DNA from: Methylophilus aquaticus
Lineage (GTDB): Bacteria > Pseudomonadota > Gammaproteobacteria > Burkholderiales > Methylophilaceae
Assembly (NCBI RefSeq): GCF_030769565.1
Contig: NZ_JAVCAP010000016.1
Location: 1 to 64,000 of the forward strand
DNA: 64,000 nucleotides
Reading direction: 5' to 3'
This document shows, one piece after another, positions 20,774 through 29,665 of this stretch (within the stretch, counting starts at the first letter, position 1; each line of letters starts with the position of its first letter). Made by a program: the position numbers and the translations under genes. The notes below the pieces were generated by a model. The model searched no databases and was not told where the DNA came from. It saw only the letters and a program-made list of their open reading frames with translations.

Positions 20774-21421
20774 TTAACGCACGCAATATTGTGCGCGGTA
20801 GGCTTCAATTGCCGGAAAGTATTGCGCCAGCTTGTCGTTGCCTTGCAGATAGGCAAACAGATCTGCCAGTTTGGCAATGCTGACCACAGGCATCTGGTTG
20901 GTTTGCTCGACTTCCTGCACGGCTGATAACTCGCCCAGACCTTTTTCCTGTCGGTCCAGCGCAATACTGACTGCGCAAGGTATCGCGCCAGCATGGCGGA
21001 TCAGCTCGACTGATTCGCGGATGGAAGTTCCTGCAGAAATCACATCATCTATAATCAGTACGCGGCCTTTCAATGCAGCACCTACCAGCGTGCCGCCCTC
21101 GCCGTGGTCTTTGGCTTCTTTGCGGTTATACGCGTAAGGGTAGTTTTTCCCCAGGCGCACAAAGGCAATGCTGATGGCGGTGACCAGAGGAATACCTTTA
21201 TAGGCCGGGCCAAACAGCATGTCGAATTGCAAGCCAGACTGTAGAATGCTGTTGGCGTAGAATTCACCCAGTTTGAGCATGCTTTCGCCATCATCAAACA
21301 GGCCCGCATTGAAAAAATAAGGGCTCAAACGCCCCGCTTTGGTTTTAAATTCACCAAAGCGCAGTACCTGTTTCTGGATGGAAAAAGCAATAAAGTCGGC
21401 ACTTAATGTGTGGTCAGTCAT
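20774..21421 (-). CDS. pyrE: Orotate phosphoribosyltransferase
   Basis: Pyrimidine synthesis: joins orotate to PRPP to give orotidine monophosphate. A 215-residue chain with SPYFFNAGLFDDGESM, FGPAYKGIPLVTA, KDHGEGGTLVGA and the PRPP-binding loop VLIIDDVISAGTSIRES. I use the ATG at 21421 (MTDHTLSADFIAF) because the longer frame would start at a TTG overlapping the divergent exoA start. No clear ribosome site. Confidence 0.95.
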   Translation of the reverse strand: MTDHTLSADFIAFSIQKQVLRFGEFKTKAGRLSPYFFNAGLFDDGESMLKLGEFYANSILQSGLQFDMLFGPAYKGIPLVTAISIAFVRLGKNYPYAYNRKEAKDHGEGGTLVGAALKGRVLIIDDVISAGTSIRESVELIRHAGAIPCAVSIALDRQEKGLGELSAVQEVEQTNQMPVVSIAKLADLFAYLQGNDKLAQYFPAIEAYRAQYCVR

Positions 21422-21447
21422 TTTTAAAAGCAGAAAGTATGTAAACA

Positions 21448-22221
21448 ATGCGTATTATAACCTTGAACCTGAATGGCATACGGTCAGCCTGTAACAAAGG
21501 CTTTTTACCCTGGTTGGCCAAGAGCGGCGGTGACATTGTGTGCTTGCAGGAATTGAAAGCACAAGCCGGTGATATGCAGCCAGAAATGTTGCAACCCCTT
21601 GGCTACCACGGCTATTTTCACTATGCCGAGAAAAAAGGCTACAGCGGCGTAGGCATTTACAGCAAACAGCCTGCAGACAAGGTCATCATAGGCCTGGGCC
21701 ATGCGCCAATTGATGCAGAAGGTCGTTACCTGGAATGCCAGTATGGCAACCTGAGCGTGGTGTCTTTATATCTGCCCAGTGGTTCCAGCGGTGAAGAGCG
21801 GCAGCAATTCAAGTTTCAGGTGATGGAAGTGTTTTTGCCGCATCTGGAACAATTGATTGCGAGTGGGCGCGAGGTTGTGATTTGTGGTGACTGGAATATT
21901 GCCCACCAGGAAATTGATCTCAAGAACTTCAAAGGTAACCGCAAGAACTCCGGTTTTTTGCCAGAAGAGCGTGCGTGGATGACGGATGTGCTGGAGCGTG
22001 TGGGTTGGGTGGATACCTATCGAGCCTTGTACCCGGATACCACGGATGACTGTTACACATGGTGGAGTAACCGTGGTCAGGCTTGGGCGAAGAATGTGGG
22101 CTGGCGGATTGATTATCAGCTGGCGACGCCAGTGTTGGGTGCAAAGGTGAAGGCGGCGAGTGTGTATAAGGCGGAGCGGTTTAGTGACCATGCACCGTTG
22201 ATTGTGGATTATGTGGATTGA
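21448..22221 (+). CDS. xthA: Exodeoxyribonuclease III (AP endonuclease)
   Basis: A 257-residue Mg-dependent nuclease of base-excision repair. Motifs: LNLNGIRSACNKGF (Asn), CLQELKAQ (metal-binding Glu), CGDWNIAHQEIDLKN (Asp/Asn), and the C-terminal SDHAPLIVDY (Asp-His). Normal length for the family. Divergent from pyrE with 26 bases between starts. Confidence 0.95.
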   Translation: MRIITLNLNGIRSACNKGFLPWLAKSGGDIVCLQELKAQAGDMQPEMLQPLGYHGYFHYAEKKGYSGVGIYSKQPADKVIIGLGHAPIDAEGRYLECQYGNLSVVSLYLPSGSSGEERQQFKFQVMEVFLPHLEQLIASGREVVICGDWNIAHQEIDLKNFKGNRKNSGFLPEERAWMTDVLERVGWVDTYRALYPDTTDDCYTWWSNRGQAWAKNVGWRIDYQLATPVLGAKVKAASVYKAERFSDHAPLIVDYVD

Positions 22222-22473
22222 GTAAGGAAGGTTGTTCTTTTTAGATTGCTGGGATAGTGCGTTCCGGTATTTTAGCTGAGGTGTAGCAGGCTTTTGGCAA
22301 AGCACGCTCTTTGCGTGCGCTTCACCGATACTTAGCTGGCTCTCTAGGGCTGTCATTCCGGGGTTGGCCGGAATCCAGGCGGGGTCAACACTTCAACTTG
22401 GACGCAATCGAAGGGCGTGTACTTAACCTACTGCGAGTACTTGTAGATATCTCTTCTGAGGTCCATCTTTCTG
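22222..22473. other. Intergenic region with a REP-like palindrome
   Basis: No gene seen. At 22349-22376 a palindrome GTCATTCCGG...CCGGAATCCAG pairs seven or eight positions. The rest has no clear feature. The repeat element starts at 22474. Confidence 0.5.
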
Positions 22474-22908
22474 TTTCGCCTCTCGGCGAGTAACTTTTCT
22501 TTGCTTGCACAAAGATAAAGTCACCAAAAGAAAGTGCACCCCAGCTTCCGCTTGTTTCCTGCGTTGCTCTGCTAAGGACTTTCGTCCGTTGCTTTGCCAG
22601 ACTTAGGCATAAGCGCTCACGAAACTCATCCTAGCGGCCTGCACAAATCGCAGGCCGCCGCGGGATTCGGACAGCCGCTCGTTTGATCTTATTTTGCCTG
22701 CGCTACTCGGCGCGGCAGATGGGGACCCCTAACACCAGGTGAGCGCCACCCTTTGTGGATTAAAGAAAAGAATTTGAGTTTTTGAACGGTCCAAATTTCA
22801 ACAGTGTGAGTTTGGCGAGATAAATCCCATCCCATCACGCTGAGTAGCGGAAACAAAGTAAGGAAGAAGGGAGCGACTGTCTGAGCTCCGCGGCAGCTTG
22901 CGTAGTGT
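22474..22908. repeat. Left part of a repeat element with terminal inverted repeats, split by the prophage
   Basis: Starts with the terminal sequence TTTCGCCTCTCGGCGAGTAA. Most of it matches, inverted, the intact copy at 53881-54316, including a stretch of about 105 identical bases (22801-22908), but it has about 165 extra internal bases. It stops abruptly at AGTGT (22904-22908). The remainder of the element continues at 31399. It has no convincing ORF. Confidence 0.85.
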
Positions 22909-23218
22909 AGTATGGGGGGTGTGGAATCTGGACAGTCACAACCGGGCGGAATTGGCCGACTCGCCGCGTAAACACTAGATTCTGTGGATAAACATAAAAT
23001 CATTGATTTCTGGACAGTTGCGGTAAATATTCGGGATAAAAATACGGGGTAATAGAGATTAATTAAAATTTAATTAGGGTATAAATCCCCATTAAATAGC
23101 TTTTAATTAATTTTTAAACACGATTTAATACAGCTAATAAATAGTCATTGGCTACATCTTCAACGAGTCTTTGATCGCTCTCTGGATATCCGCCCAATTG
23201 ACGCGCAGGTTTTAAGAC
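22909..23218. other. Prophage end without genes
   Basis: 310 bases between the phage terminus and gene G. It has two copies of a CTGGACAGT motif (near 22929 and 23011) and an AT-rich stretch (about 23035-23150). I see no gene. The motifs may be transposase-binding sites. Confidence 0.5.
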
Positions 23219-23716
23219 TTATTTTTTAAGCACATCTAGCAAATAATCATTAAATGTATCGGCAATTGCAGAGGTTGCATCAGCGGATAACTCAACATTG
23301 CTGCCATCGGAAACAAAAGGTAAATAAGGTCTAGCTGGAATTTTAACTTTCCGTCCACGGCCAGCCATGCCACCAAATTGGTGTATCGCCGCGTATGCTT
23401 CTGATCCGCCACTGCCAGCTTGTATGGTTACACTTGAGTCTTCCACTGTGTAAAGCACACTTCTGGCCAAAGAGCCGTCAATTTGAAGTTTTTTACCAGG
23501 CCATTGACCTTTTTTCTCGCGACTATTTATTGTTGCTTCTGCAAGAGATTGCCATTCGCCAGCTGGGCCTGATTCATCTGCAAAATTGCGCTCTGTTATA
23601 TCAACAACTTCGGCGCCAATACCATGTAGCAAAGCGGAAGGATGCTCAAGTGCATTGGTTAAAGCATTTAATACGTGTAACAAGTGCCTATTATCTAGAT
23701 TGACTTCAAATTGCAT
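23219..23716 (-). CDS. Mu gene G-like virion morphogenesis protein
   Basis: A 165-residue protein with the pattern of phage virion morphogenesis proteins (Mu gpG / tail_S family): ITERNFADESGPAGEWQSLAEATI..., LQIDGSLARSVLYTVEDSSVTIQAG and a central AYAAIHQFGGMAGRGRKVKIPARPYLPF segment. In Mu it acts in head assembly. It follows the MuF gene, as in Mu, but downstream head genes are missing. Confidence 0.82.
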   Translation of the reverse strand: MQFEVNLDNRHLLHVLNALTNALEHPSALLHGIGAEVVDITERNFADESGPAGEWQSLAEATINSREKKGQWPGKKLQIDGSLARSVLYTVEDSSVTIQAGSGGSEAYAAIHQFGGMAGRGRKVKIPARPYLPFVSDGSNVELSADATSAIADTFNDYLLDVLKK

Positions 23717-23736
23717 TTGGTATTATCCTAAATGTA

Positions 23737-23824
23737 GGTGAATGATGTGAGGGTGCGGACTCCAGGGGAGTCGCCACATTAATTAATGTGATTCTCCCGT
23801 TCGAGTCGGGTAAGCATCATCGCC
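23737..23824 (+). ncRNA. tRNA-like structured element between phage genes F and G
   Basis: Read on the plus strand, ATGATGT (23742-23748) pairs with GCATCAT (23814-23820) like an acceptor stem, and GGTG/CGCC extends it with one bulge. Inside are three hairpins: GACTCC-AGG-GGAGTC, CACAT-TAATTA-ATGTG, and CCCG-TTCGAGT-CGGG. The last has the loop of a tRNA T-arm. No ordinary D-arm or seven-base anticodon loop can be fitted, so I do not assign an amino acid. The phage genes run on the other strand. Whether either strand is an RNA gene is open. Confidence 0.45.
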
Positions 23825-25134
23825 TATTCTTTAATATATCTTGGATTATCGCCAAGACTGTATTTCTCAAAGTTATCATTTATGTCATAAAAAACCGTTG
23901 ATACAACAGCTTTGCCATGTTTATCTTGAATGGCCATCAATATTTTTTTGCCAGATTTACCTACGACTTTGTAAATAAGCGCATTGTCTTCGGTGTCGAT
24001 ACGAAAGTCTTGTGCATTACTGATTAATATCGGCAGAACCATGAAGTCATCTACAGTCAACTGCATATTAAAATCTGAATGACGTTGTGCTTTTTTACCA
24101 ATTATAAGATTGTCCTGAAACTCTGCCACCGCGTTAAACTGGTCATTAATGTATTTTTGGGCTAGAGCTAGTGCTTTACCTTTAACAACAGTAGCGGTGA
24201 TAGATTGATTTTGTGTAAAACCATAGTCAATTACGTTTTTTACAAAACCACGCCAAGCGTCCATTCTTGGTTTGCTCAGTAAAATATCCTGCACCTGATT
24301 TAAATAGTTAGGTGTGAGCTGCTTGGCTTGCCTCACCAATAACTTATCCATGATTGGTGAGGCAATTGGCGATGAATTAAAGCCTACATCTGGCCCTACC
24401 CATATAGATTTGCCGTTAGGCTGCTGGAGCATAAACCCTGTGCGCTGTGCAAATCTCACCTCACCAGTACGCTTATCCACACCCGCTTTGACTGTTTCAG
24501 TTTTCAAAATACCAGAGGTATCTGTGGGCGTGATGCCTTCGCGCTTTAGCGCCGCCCGAGACATAGCCACTGCACGACAGCGGCAATTGTAACCATTGGG
24601 CGGGTAGCCAACATTTGTAAACTCATCATCTATACTAAAAACAACGCCATCTAGTGCGCGATGCGTTGGGCGGGTGCGGCTATCCAAAATAGCCACATAG
24701 CGCCAATAGGGGTGAGTGGCTTTGGCTTCCATCATGGCTTTATAGCGGCCAGCCATGTAGGCCGATTGCATATTAGTCTCACGAATGGTCTTTAACCTAC
24801 GCGGGCTACCGAGTTGCACCATTTGTGCATTTCCCGCAGGGTCAACGATGACTTGTTTACCCCACCACCCCTGTTGTTGAAGTATGGGTGTCAGGTTGTC
24901 AATAAACTGTTTTTGAGTACCGCCATTGACCAATTGATTTTTAAGCTCAGATTTAAGAGACTGCAAAATGTCTATCCGCGCTGCCTTGGCAACCGTAAAG
25001 CTACGCGCGTTTACTGAATCTAAAGTTTCGTGCCAATCCCATGACAAACGCATGCCTTTTTTCTCAAGGTATGCAATCGCATCAGCGGGTTTCATACCAA
25101 ACATCAGCTTAATATCAGACTCATTCAGCTGCAT
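23824..25134 (-). CDS. MuF-domain head protein with C-terminal nuclease-toxin-like extension
   Basis: A 436-residue protein. The MuF head-morphogenesis domain occupies about residues 50-195, with RETNMQSAYMAGRY, DSRTRPTH (151-158) and the cysteine-rich NGYNCRC (180-186). In phage Mu gpF is a minor head protein injected or packaged with DNA. The last 90 or so residues, from R351 on (RHSDFNMQLTVDDFMVLP... IYKVVGKSGKKILMAIQDKHGKAVVSTVFYD), resemble the PBECR group of RNase-like toxin domains that some MuF proteins carry; this part is from memory of the family and uncertain. Stands between the portal and G genes, spaced two bases from the portal stop. Confidence 0.75.
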   Translation of the reverse strand: MQLNESDIKLMFGMKPADAIAYLEKKGMRLSWDWHETLDSVNARSFTVAKAARIDILQSLKSELKNQLVNGGTQKQFIDNLTPILQQQGWWGKQVIVDPAGNAQMVQLGSPRRLKTIRETNMQSAYMAGRYKAMMEAKATHPYWRYVAILDSRTRPTHRALDGVVFSIDDEFTNVGYPPNGYNCRCRAVAMSRAALKREGITPTDTSGILKTETVKAGVDKRTGEVRFAQRTGFMLQQPNGKSIWVGPDVGFNSSPIASPIMDKLLVRQAKQLTPNYLNQVQDILLSKPRMDAWRGFVKNVIDYGFTQNQSITATVVKGKALALAQKYINDQFNAVAEFQDNLIIGKKAQRHSDFNMQLTVDDFMVLPILISNAQDFRIDTEDNALIYKVVGKSGKKILMAIQDKHGKAVVSTVFYDINDNFEKYSLGDNPRYIKE

Positions 25135-25136
25135 TA

Positions 25137-26756
25137 TTAACCCAGCATGTCTTTTTGTGCTTCAAGTTTTCCAAGCACCTCAGCCACAAACATAATTTGT
25201 GTCAGTCTGTCTTGCAAAGCTGATTCGTCAGCATTCGGCCAGCTTTCTGCGAGTTTTTCCAAAATCTGCGAATCATCCGCACCATTTTTAATGTCATTGA
25301 TTAAACCAGCTAACCAAGCCGAGGCTATCTCCTGAAAATCCAAGCCCTTTAATGCCCTATCAAGTAGAGGTTGAAGCCCTGCATCTACTGCTTGTGCGCC
25401 CTGAGTTTTTGCCAATGCAGCCAAACGGCTAAGTGCGCCGGTGACAGGGTTAGCATTCAGGGCCGTAGCTGGTTTATTTTTATTATCGACAGGGTTAAGA
25501 GGTGTGGCCTCAGCAGGCTTGCCAAGCAGCGCCGCGCCTTCTTTGGCACGTGGGATTTGCATAACTTCGTGTGCATATTCGACCTCGATTTCCATGCCAA
25601 GCGCCACGCCTTTTTCAAGCACGGTCACCATCTTTTGTTGGTCTACACTCTCTTGCGTGAGATATTTGAATTTAGGCATGCGGCTTGGCTCAAACATGCC
25701 GTTGTACATATTGATTGGGGCCAGCAGCTGCTGGTTGATGGTCGGCTCCATGTTGCCAACATCGTGAAGCAGGATCTCGCGACGCACTTTGTCATAAACC
25801 ATAATGCGCGCTTCAGTGGTGGTTTTACCGTCCAGGTCACCGCCTAAAATGGCTTTGCTTTGCTTTTCTTCCCAATAGTGGACTGCATCCAAAAAGTCAT
25901 TAATTTTTCCCGCTGCTGTGGCCTGAATAAATTCAATACTCATATTGCCTGGCACAACACCGGCACCATCGTTACCGATAGAACGCACTGCGCGCAGCAG
26001 CTCATCGCGTGATTTTTTGTCGATACCAGCGGGATATTTACCCAAGCGCAACGGCAAGCCATACAACTCTAAAAAGCGCTGCATGTCTTGCACGTTGTAG
26101 GCTTTATAGGCGTAGGTCCAGGCCAATACGCGGAATAAGGCTGCGTTTTCAATATAGCCAGATTTGGCTTTATGGATATGCTTGATCCAGCCATACGGGC
26201 GCAACTCTTCCGGCATGCCTGTGCCGTTATATTTGAGTTCTCCGGTGTCTTGGTCAGTGACAAACATTTGCTGCGGCACGTAGTGGTAGCACTCTGGCAA
26301 CCACACGTCACCTTTTTTCCACTCCATCTCGACCATGGAGAAGACCTTGCCAGTCGCATCGGCCAGGTCATACTGCATTTGCTCAAAGCCATTGTTTTCG
26401 CGCAGCATTTGCTCAAGTTCTGTTGTGCGTTTGAGTTCGCTATCATTGGCATCATCTGGTGCCTTAAGCTGCCAACCTAACGAGGTGATTGCACGCTTGC
26501 GTTTTGCCATATCACCAAAAATATGCGCGTCGTGCTCTTCAATCAGATTAAACAGTTTGCTTTGCTCGGTGATCTGGCCCTGGTCTGCCATTGCAAAAGC
26601 ATTTGCCAGCCGTGCAGGCGGGATAGTGATCACGCTCATATAGTTGAGCGTGTGGCCCAGGCTTGAGCGTGGCCCGGTCTGCATGTCTGTTTCTGGTGTT
26701 GGGCGGCTGGCAGTTTGTTTTGCCAGTGCTGCGCGGCGGTGTCTGTTTTTTGCCAT
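25137..26756 (-). CDS. Mu gp29-like portal protein (DUF935)
   Basis: A 539-residue portal-type protein that would form the DNA channel of the phage head. Seen are PPARLANAFAMADQGQITEQSKLFNLIEEHDAHIFGDMAKRKRAI at the N-terminus, LGKYPAGIDKKSRDELLRAVRSIGNDGAGVVP, and WEEKQSKAILGGDLDG, all usual in DUF935 members. A hydrophilic C-terminal third follows. Position after the terminase agrees with Mu order (28-29-30). Confidence 0.9.
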   Translation of the reverse strand: MAKNRHRRAALAKQTASRPTPETDMQTGPRSSLGHTLNYMSVITIPPARLANAFAMADQGQITEQSKLFNLIEEHDAHIFGDMAKRKRAITSLGWQLKAPDDANDSELKRTTELEQMLRENNGFEQMQYDLADATGKVFSMVEMEWKKGDVWLPECYHYVPQQMFVTDQDTGELKYNGTGMPEELRPYGWIKHIHKAKSGYIENAALFRVLAWTYAYKAYNVQDMQRFLELYGLPLRLGKYPAGIDKKSRDELLRAVRSIGNDGAGVVPGNMSIEFIQATAAGKINDFLDAVHYWEEKQSKAILGGDLDGKTTTEARIMVYDKVRREILLHDVGNMEPTINQQLLAPINMYNGMFEPSRMPKFKYLTQESVDQQKMVTVLEKGVALGMEIEVEYAHEVMQIPRAKEGAALLGKPAEATPLNPVDNKNKPATALNANPVTGALSRLAALAKTQGAQAVDAGLQPLLDRALKGLDFQEIASAWLAGLINDIKNGADDSQILEKLAESWPNADESALQDRLTQIMFVAEVLGKLEAQKDMLG

Positions 26757-26758
26757 GT

Positions 26759-28501
26759 TTAATCGTCCTGGTAATCGTCGTCACTTGATCGACTTGTGCT
26801 GCGTCTATGGTGACGCGAGGAATCAGCTGAGGTGTAAGTCCACTCGCCACCGTATTCAAAGGCAATACTCTTGAGCATTTCCAGTGCATCGGGGCCATCG
26901 TCATGGTCTGCCTCTGGGTAAAACTGCAACTGCTCATTAAATGTTGTGTGATTTGCATGTGTCCTGATTTGCCCATTTGTGACATAGGGCTGCAGGCTCA
27001 TAATGCGCAGGTCTTTATCTGTGTGCGGTGTTACCGCAACAGCAGGGAAAGCAATGCCAGCTAAAGCGGCACGCTTGATGATTTCTGTGTATAAAAATGC
27101 CTGAAACTGCACTGTTTCAATTGCCCATGCAATACAGTTGTACTCTTTGTGGCAATCAATCAAATCGCTAATAATCAAATCAGGCACCAGGCGCGAAACT
27201 CTAGCCTCAACCACATCAAGCACCATGGTTGAGCGGTTTAAGCCACCCACTAAACGTGCAGAAGGATCGCGGCCTGTCCCTTTCTTGCCAAGTGATGGAT
27301 CGAGCGCACCAAAAAACAACCAGTCAGCCAAGCGGTTAACCCAAAAGTGCAGTGTTTTAAATGGTGCGCTTTCGTCGTTTCCAGCTTCGTTTTGCTGCTC
27401 CTGGTTAAATGCGGTGTGATTGACCGCACGCATGCACATCAGGCGATATAAAGGCCTTACCTCCGGCCAGCTAACCACGGCACCCTTGTTCATTGCCAGT
27501 TCATTGGCTTTATAAAATGCCATGGCTTCAATCTTTGCCATTGCACGGTCTTCATCCGTACTGCCGCTTTTGTAAATAGCCTCCCACTGCTCCCATAAAT
27601 CCATGTGATCCGGCCACTTGGTGATCGCTTTGAACACTTTGCGGGTCCAGCCAGGCGCACGTGAGACACGATTGATAGCCGCATCGTAGTGCAGGCTCGT
27701 TCCAACCCAAAAAACGTCCATGCCTCCAGCTGGGCCAGCCAAACCAAGTACGGCTGACAATACAAACTTTTCCACTTTATCGCGCTGGGCTTTGTTGCGT
27801 ACCTCTTCGTCATTCTCCAGGTCATCCAGAAAAATCAGGTCTGGACGGTGTGGCCCATGTTTCATACCACGGATTTTTTTACCTGTGCCGCCAATACGGA
27901 TTTTGATATTGTTAGCGGTGACGATAGTTGTTGCCTGCCATACGCGGCCACGGCCTGTAGCTTCGGGAAAGTCCATCGCTAGACGGGGATTGGTATCCAG
28001 TTCGGCTTTAATACTTTCAAGCATCTCTGCAGATTGCTCTTCGGTATTCATGATGATGCCGATCATGTGCTTGCGTGCTTTTTTGGGCAGCTGCAATGCC
28101 TTAATCAAAGCATCAATATAAGTCGCCCGGCAAATACACCACAATGAACCGAGCTGTGTCTCATAAGTTGATTTAGCCTCACCACGTGGCGCTTCATCAA
28201 CGTTTCTGGCATCCTCAAAACTATCAATGGCTTTGGGGAATGCCTCAAAAATATATTGATGAAACAAGCTAAAGTGCGGCGTTGGCACATAGTGCGGAAA
28301 ATAGGTCTGGCAGAAAAACTGGTAATCGAACAAAGCACGCTCGCGGCGCTCTTTACTGGCAACTGGATCAACATCAAACGCCTCGCACTCCAGCTCGATT
28401 TGCTCGCGCAGGTCTTCGCCAAGCTGGGCGAGTTCGGCCTCGAACTCTTGCCAGCTTTTGATGGCTTTGATATTGAGATCGTCGATATCGGTCACTTGCA
28501 A
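26759..28501 (-). CDS. Mu-like terminase large subunit
   Basis: A 580-residue DNA-packaging motor. N-terminal ATPase: Walker-A-like EAPRGEAKSTYE (about 104-115) and Walker B with LIFLDDLENDEE. C-terminal RNase-H-like nuclease: GALDPSLGKKGTGRDPSA and the closing DHDDGPDALEML. The tail end is a Ser/Arg/Asp-rich stretch. The family fits gp28 of Mu-like phages. Overlaps the small membrane-protein gene upstream by 10 bases. Confidence 0.9.
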   Translation of the reverse strand: MQVTDIDDLNIKAIKSWQEFEAELAQLGEDLREQIELECEAFDVDPVASKERRERALFDYQFFCQTYFPHYVPTPHFSLFHQYIFEAFPKAIDSFEDARNVDEAPRGEAKSTYETQLGSLWCICRATYIDALIKALQLPKKARKHMIGIIMNTEEQSAEMLESIKAELDTNPRLAMDFPEATGRGRVWQATTIVTANNIKIRIGGTGKKIRGMKHGPHRPDLIFLDDLENDEEVRNKAQRDKVEKFVLSAVLGLAGPAGGMDVFWVGTSLHYDAAINRVSRAPGWTRKVFKAITKWPDHMDLWEQWEAIYKSGSTDEDRAMAKIEAMAFYKANELAMNKGAVVSWPEVRPLYRLMCMRAVNHTAFNQEQQNEAGNDESAPFKTLHFWVNRLADWLFFGALDPSLGKKGTGRDPSARLVGGLNRSTMVLDVVEARVSRLVPDLIISDLIDCHKEYNCIAWAIETVQFQAFLYTEIIKRAALAGIAFPAVAVTPHTDKDLRIMSLQPYVTNGQIRTHANHTTFNEQLQFYPEADHDDGPDALEMLKSIAFEYGGEWTYTSADSSRHHRRSTSRSSDDDYQDD

Positions 28502-28686
28502 CGCTCGCCTTTAATCAATTTGATGCATTCATAAAACCAATCTTGTGCACTTTCCTGAAACTCAAGAAAAACCGTTTTAATGTTGAAGAGTACAAACAAA
28601 ACTGGCAGCAATACAGGCATTAGCATCAGAAAAAATATGCCTGATGCTAATTGCCCATATCGTGTGTATTGCCATTTAAAAAACAT
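28492..28686 (-). CDS. Small phage membrane protein
   Basis: 64 residues with a strongly hydrophobic stretch (GIFFLMLMPVLLPVLFVLFNI) and a basic C-terminus. Its stop overlaps the terminase start. No family recognised; it may be part of the lysis or morphogenesis gene set. The ribosome site is weak, so it could also be unexpressed. Confidence 0.5.
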   Translation of the reverse strand: MFFKWQYTRYGQLASGIFFLMLMPVLLPVLFVLFNIKTVFLEFQESAQDWFYECIKLIKGERCK

Positions 28687-28698
28687 ATTGATGACGAC

Positions 28699-28809
28699 TC
28701 AGTTGTACTCCGCCACAATCTCATCAATAACGTCATAAACGTCTTTGCCTGACTCATAATCCTCGCGAACAGAATCTTCGTCTTTAAAATCGACTTCACC
28801 TTTTTTCAT
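28699..28809 (-). CDS. 36-residue acidic phage protein
   Basis: An ATG at 28809 behind AAAAAGGG opens a 36-codon frame: MKKGEVDFKDEDSVREDYES, then GKDVYDVIDEIVAEYN, and stop. It is very acidic and likely helical. It sits between the DUF1804 gene and the small membrane protein with no overlap. No homologue recognised; coding is supported by the ribosome site and clean packing. Confidence 0.5.
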   Translation of the reverse strand: MKKGEVDFKDEDSVREDYESGKDVYDVIDEIVAEYN

Positions 28810-28833
28810 AAGAAACCCTTTTTCAAATTCCCG

Positions 28834-29331
28834 TTAACCAAACCGGCTTTGTAAAACGCCGCCGATGCCTTCCAGGTGATCCTGAAACTGTGCAAGCGCG
28901 ACGCGATCATGTTTTTGCAGATACTCAGCAATCGTTTTAAGCGTATCCAGCGCAACACTGAGTGCGCCCAGCTTGGGGTCAATGCGCGCAATGCATTTTG
29001 TAAATTTGGACATTGAATCGCTGATGCTGGCCACAAGCTGTATTTGTTGCTCTGGGCCAAGGTTGGAGTCTTCCAACTTTTGAGCGATCACCAAAGCCTT
29101 ACGCACCATAATGTCCACCAGTTGCTTGGTCGCTTCGTCCGTAGACTGGTTGGTGATCTGGTGTGCCGCGCGGGCAGTATCCCAATCGTCCCCAGCTTCT
29201 TTTGCCTGGCGTTTCCACTCGCGGCCTGTGTCATAGCTCACGCCATTGGTGCTGCATGCAACCGTCAATGGCAGGCCATCCACCACAAATGCTTTGCGCA
29301 CGTTGTTGCGGGTTTCTTGACTATGCGCCAT
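28834..29331 (-). CDS. DUF1804 protein, likely terminase small subunit
   Basis: A 165-residue protein with an N-terminal helix-turn-helix (AHSQETRNNVRKAFVVDGLPLTVACSTNGVSYDTGREWKRQAKEAGDDW), matching DUF1804 proteins that precede the large terminase in Mu-like phages. A DNA-recognising role in packaging is inferred. The ATG overlaps the upstream stop (TGATG). Confidence 0.8.
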   Translation of the reverse strand: MAHSQETRNNVRKAFVVDGLPLTVACSTNGVSYDTGREWKRQAKEAGDDWDTARAAHQITNQSTDEATKQLVDIMVRKALVIAQKLEDSNLGPEQQIQLVASISDSMSKFTKCIARIDPKLGALSVALDTLKTIAEYLQKHDRVALAQFQDHLEGIGGVLQSRFG

Positions 29332-29663
29332 CAGTGCGGAATCCGTTTAAGCAACTCAATCGCTGCATAGGTCAAACCCGCAGTGATTCCGCTGACAACC
29401 ACACCTTGCTTGGCAGCAGCGACCTTTTGATCTTCACTTTTCTGCTCAAGTGTTTTAACGCGGCCACCCAGGCTGTCTATCTTGCCGTTGATGCGCTCTT
29501 CCATGTTTTCCATGGCTTGTTTTTGACTCTCTTCCATCCGCTGCATGTCATCGCGGATATTGTCAAAAGACCGCATGGTTTGCTGGTGCATAATGCGCAG
29601 CTCGCCCTTTAACTCTCCAAACCCCTCGGCAATGCGCCTCAAATCGTCTTCTGCTGGCGGCAT
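29331..29663 (-). CDS. Coiled-coil, tail-anchored phage protein
   Basis: 110 residues starting MPPAEDDLRRIAEGFG behind AAAGGAG. A long charged helix (about 10-80, with MQRMEESQKQAMENMEERINGKID) predicts a coiled coil, and one hydrophobic segment lies near the C-terminus (VVVSGITAGLTYAAIELL). The layout recalls XhlA- or DUF2730-like proteins of lysis or early morphogenesis modules. Exact role unknown. Confidence 0.6.
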   Translation of the reverse strand: MPPAEDDLRRIAEGFGELKGELRIMHQQTMRSFDNIRDDMQRMEESQKQAMENMEERINGKIDSLGGRVKTLEQKSEDQKVAAAKQGVVVSGITAGLTYAAIELLKRIPH

Positions 29664-29665
29664 AG

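Noticed and set aside
22689-23003. A 104-codon frame on the minus strand
   Set aside because: It spans the repeat element and the phage terminus junction, has no ribosome site and cannot be a gene in both contexts.
23742-23821. Ordinary tRNA gene
   Set aside because: The T-arm and acceptor pairing fit, but there is no D-arm and no seven-base anticodon loop, so it is reported only as tRNA-like.
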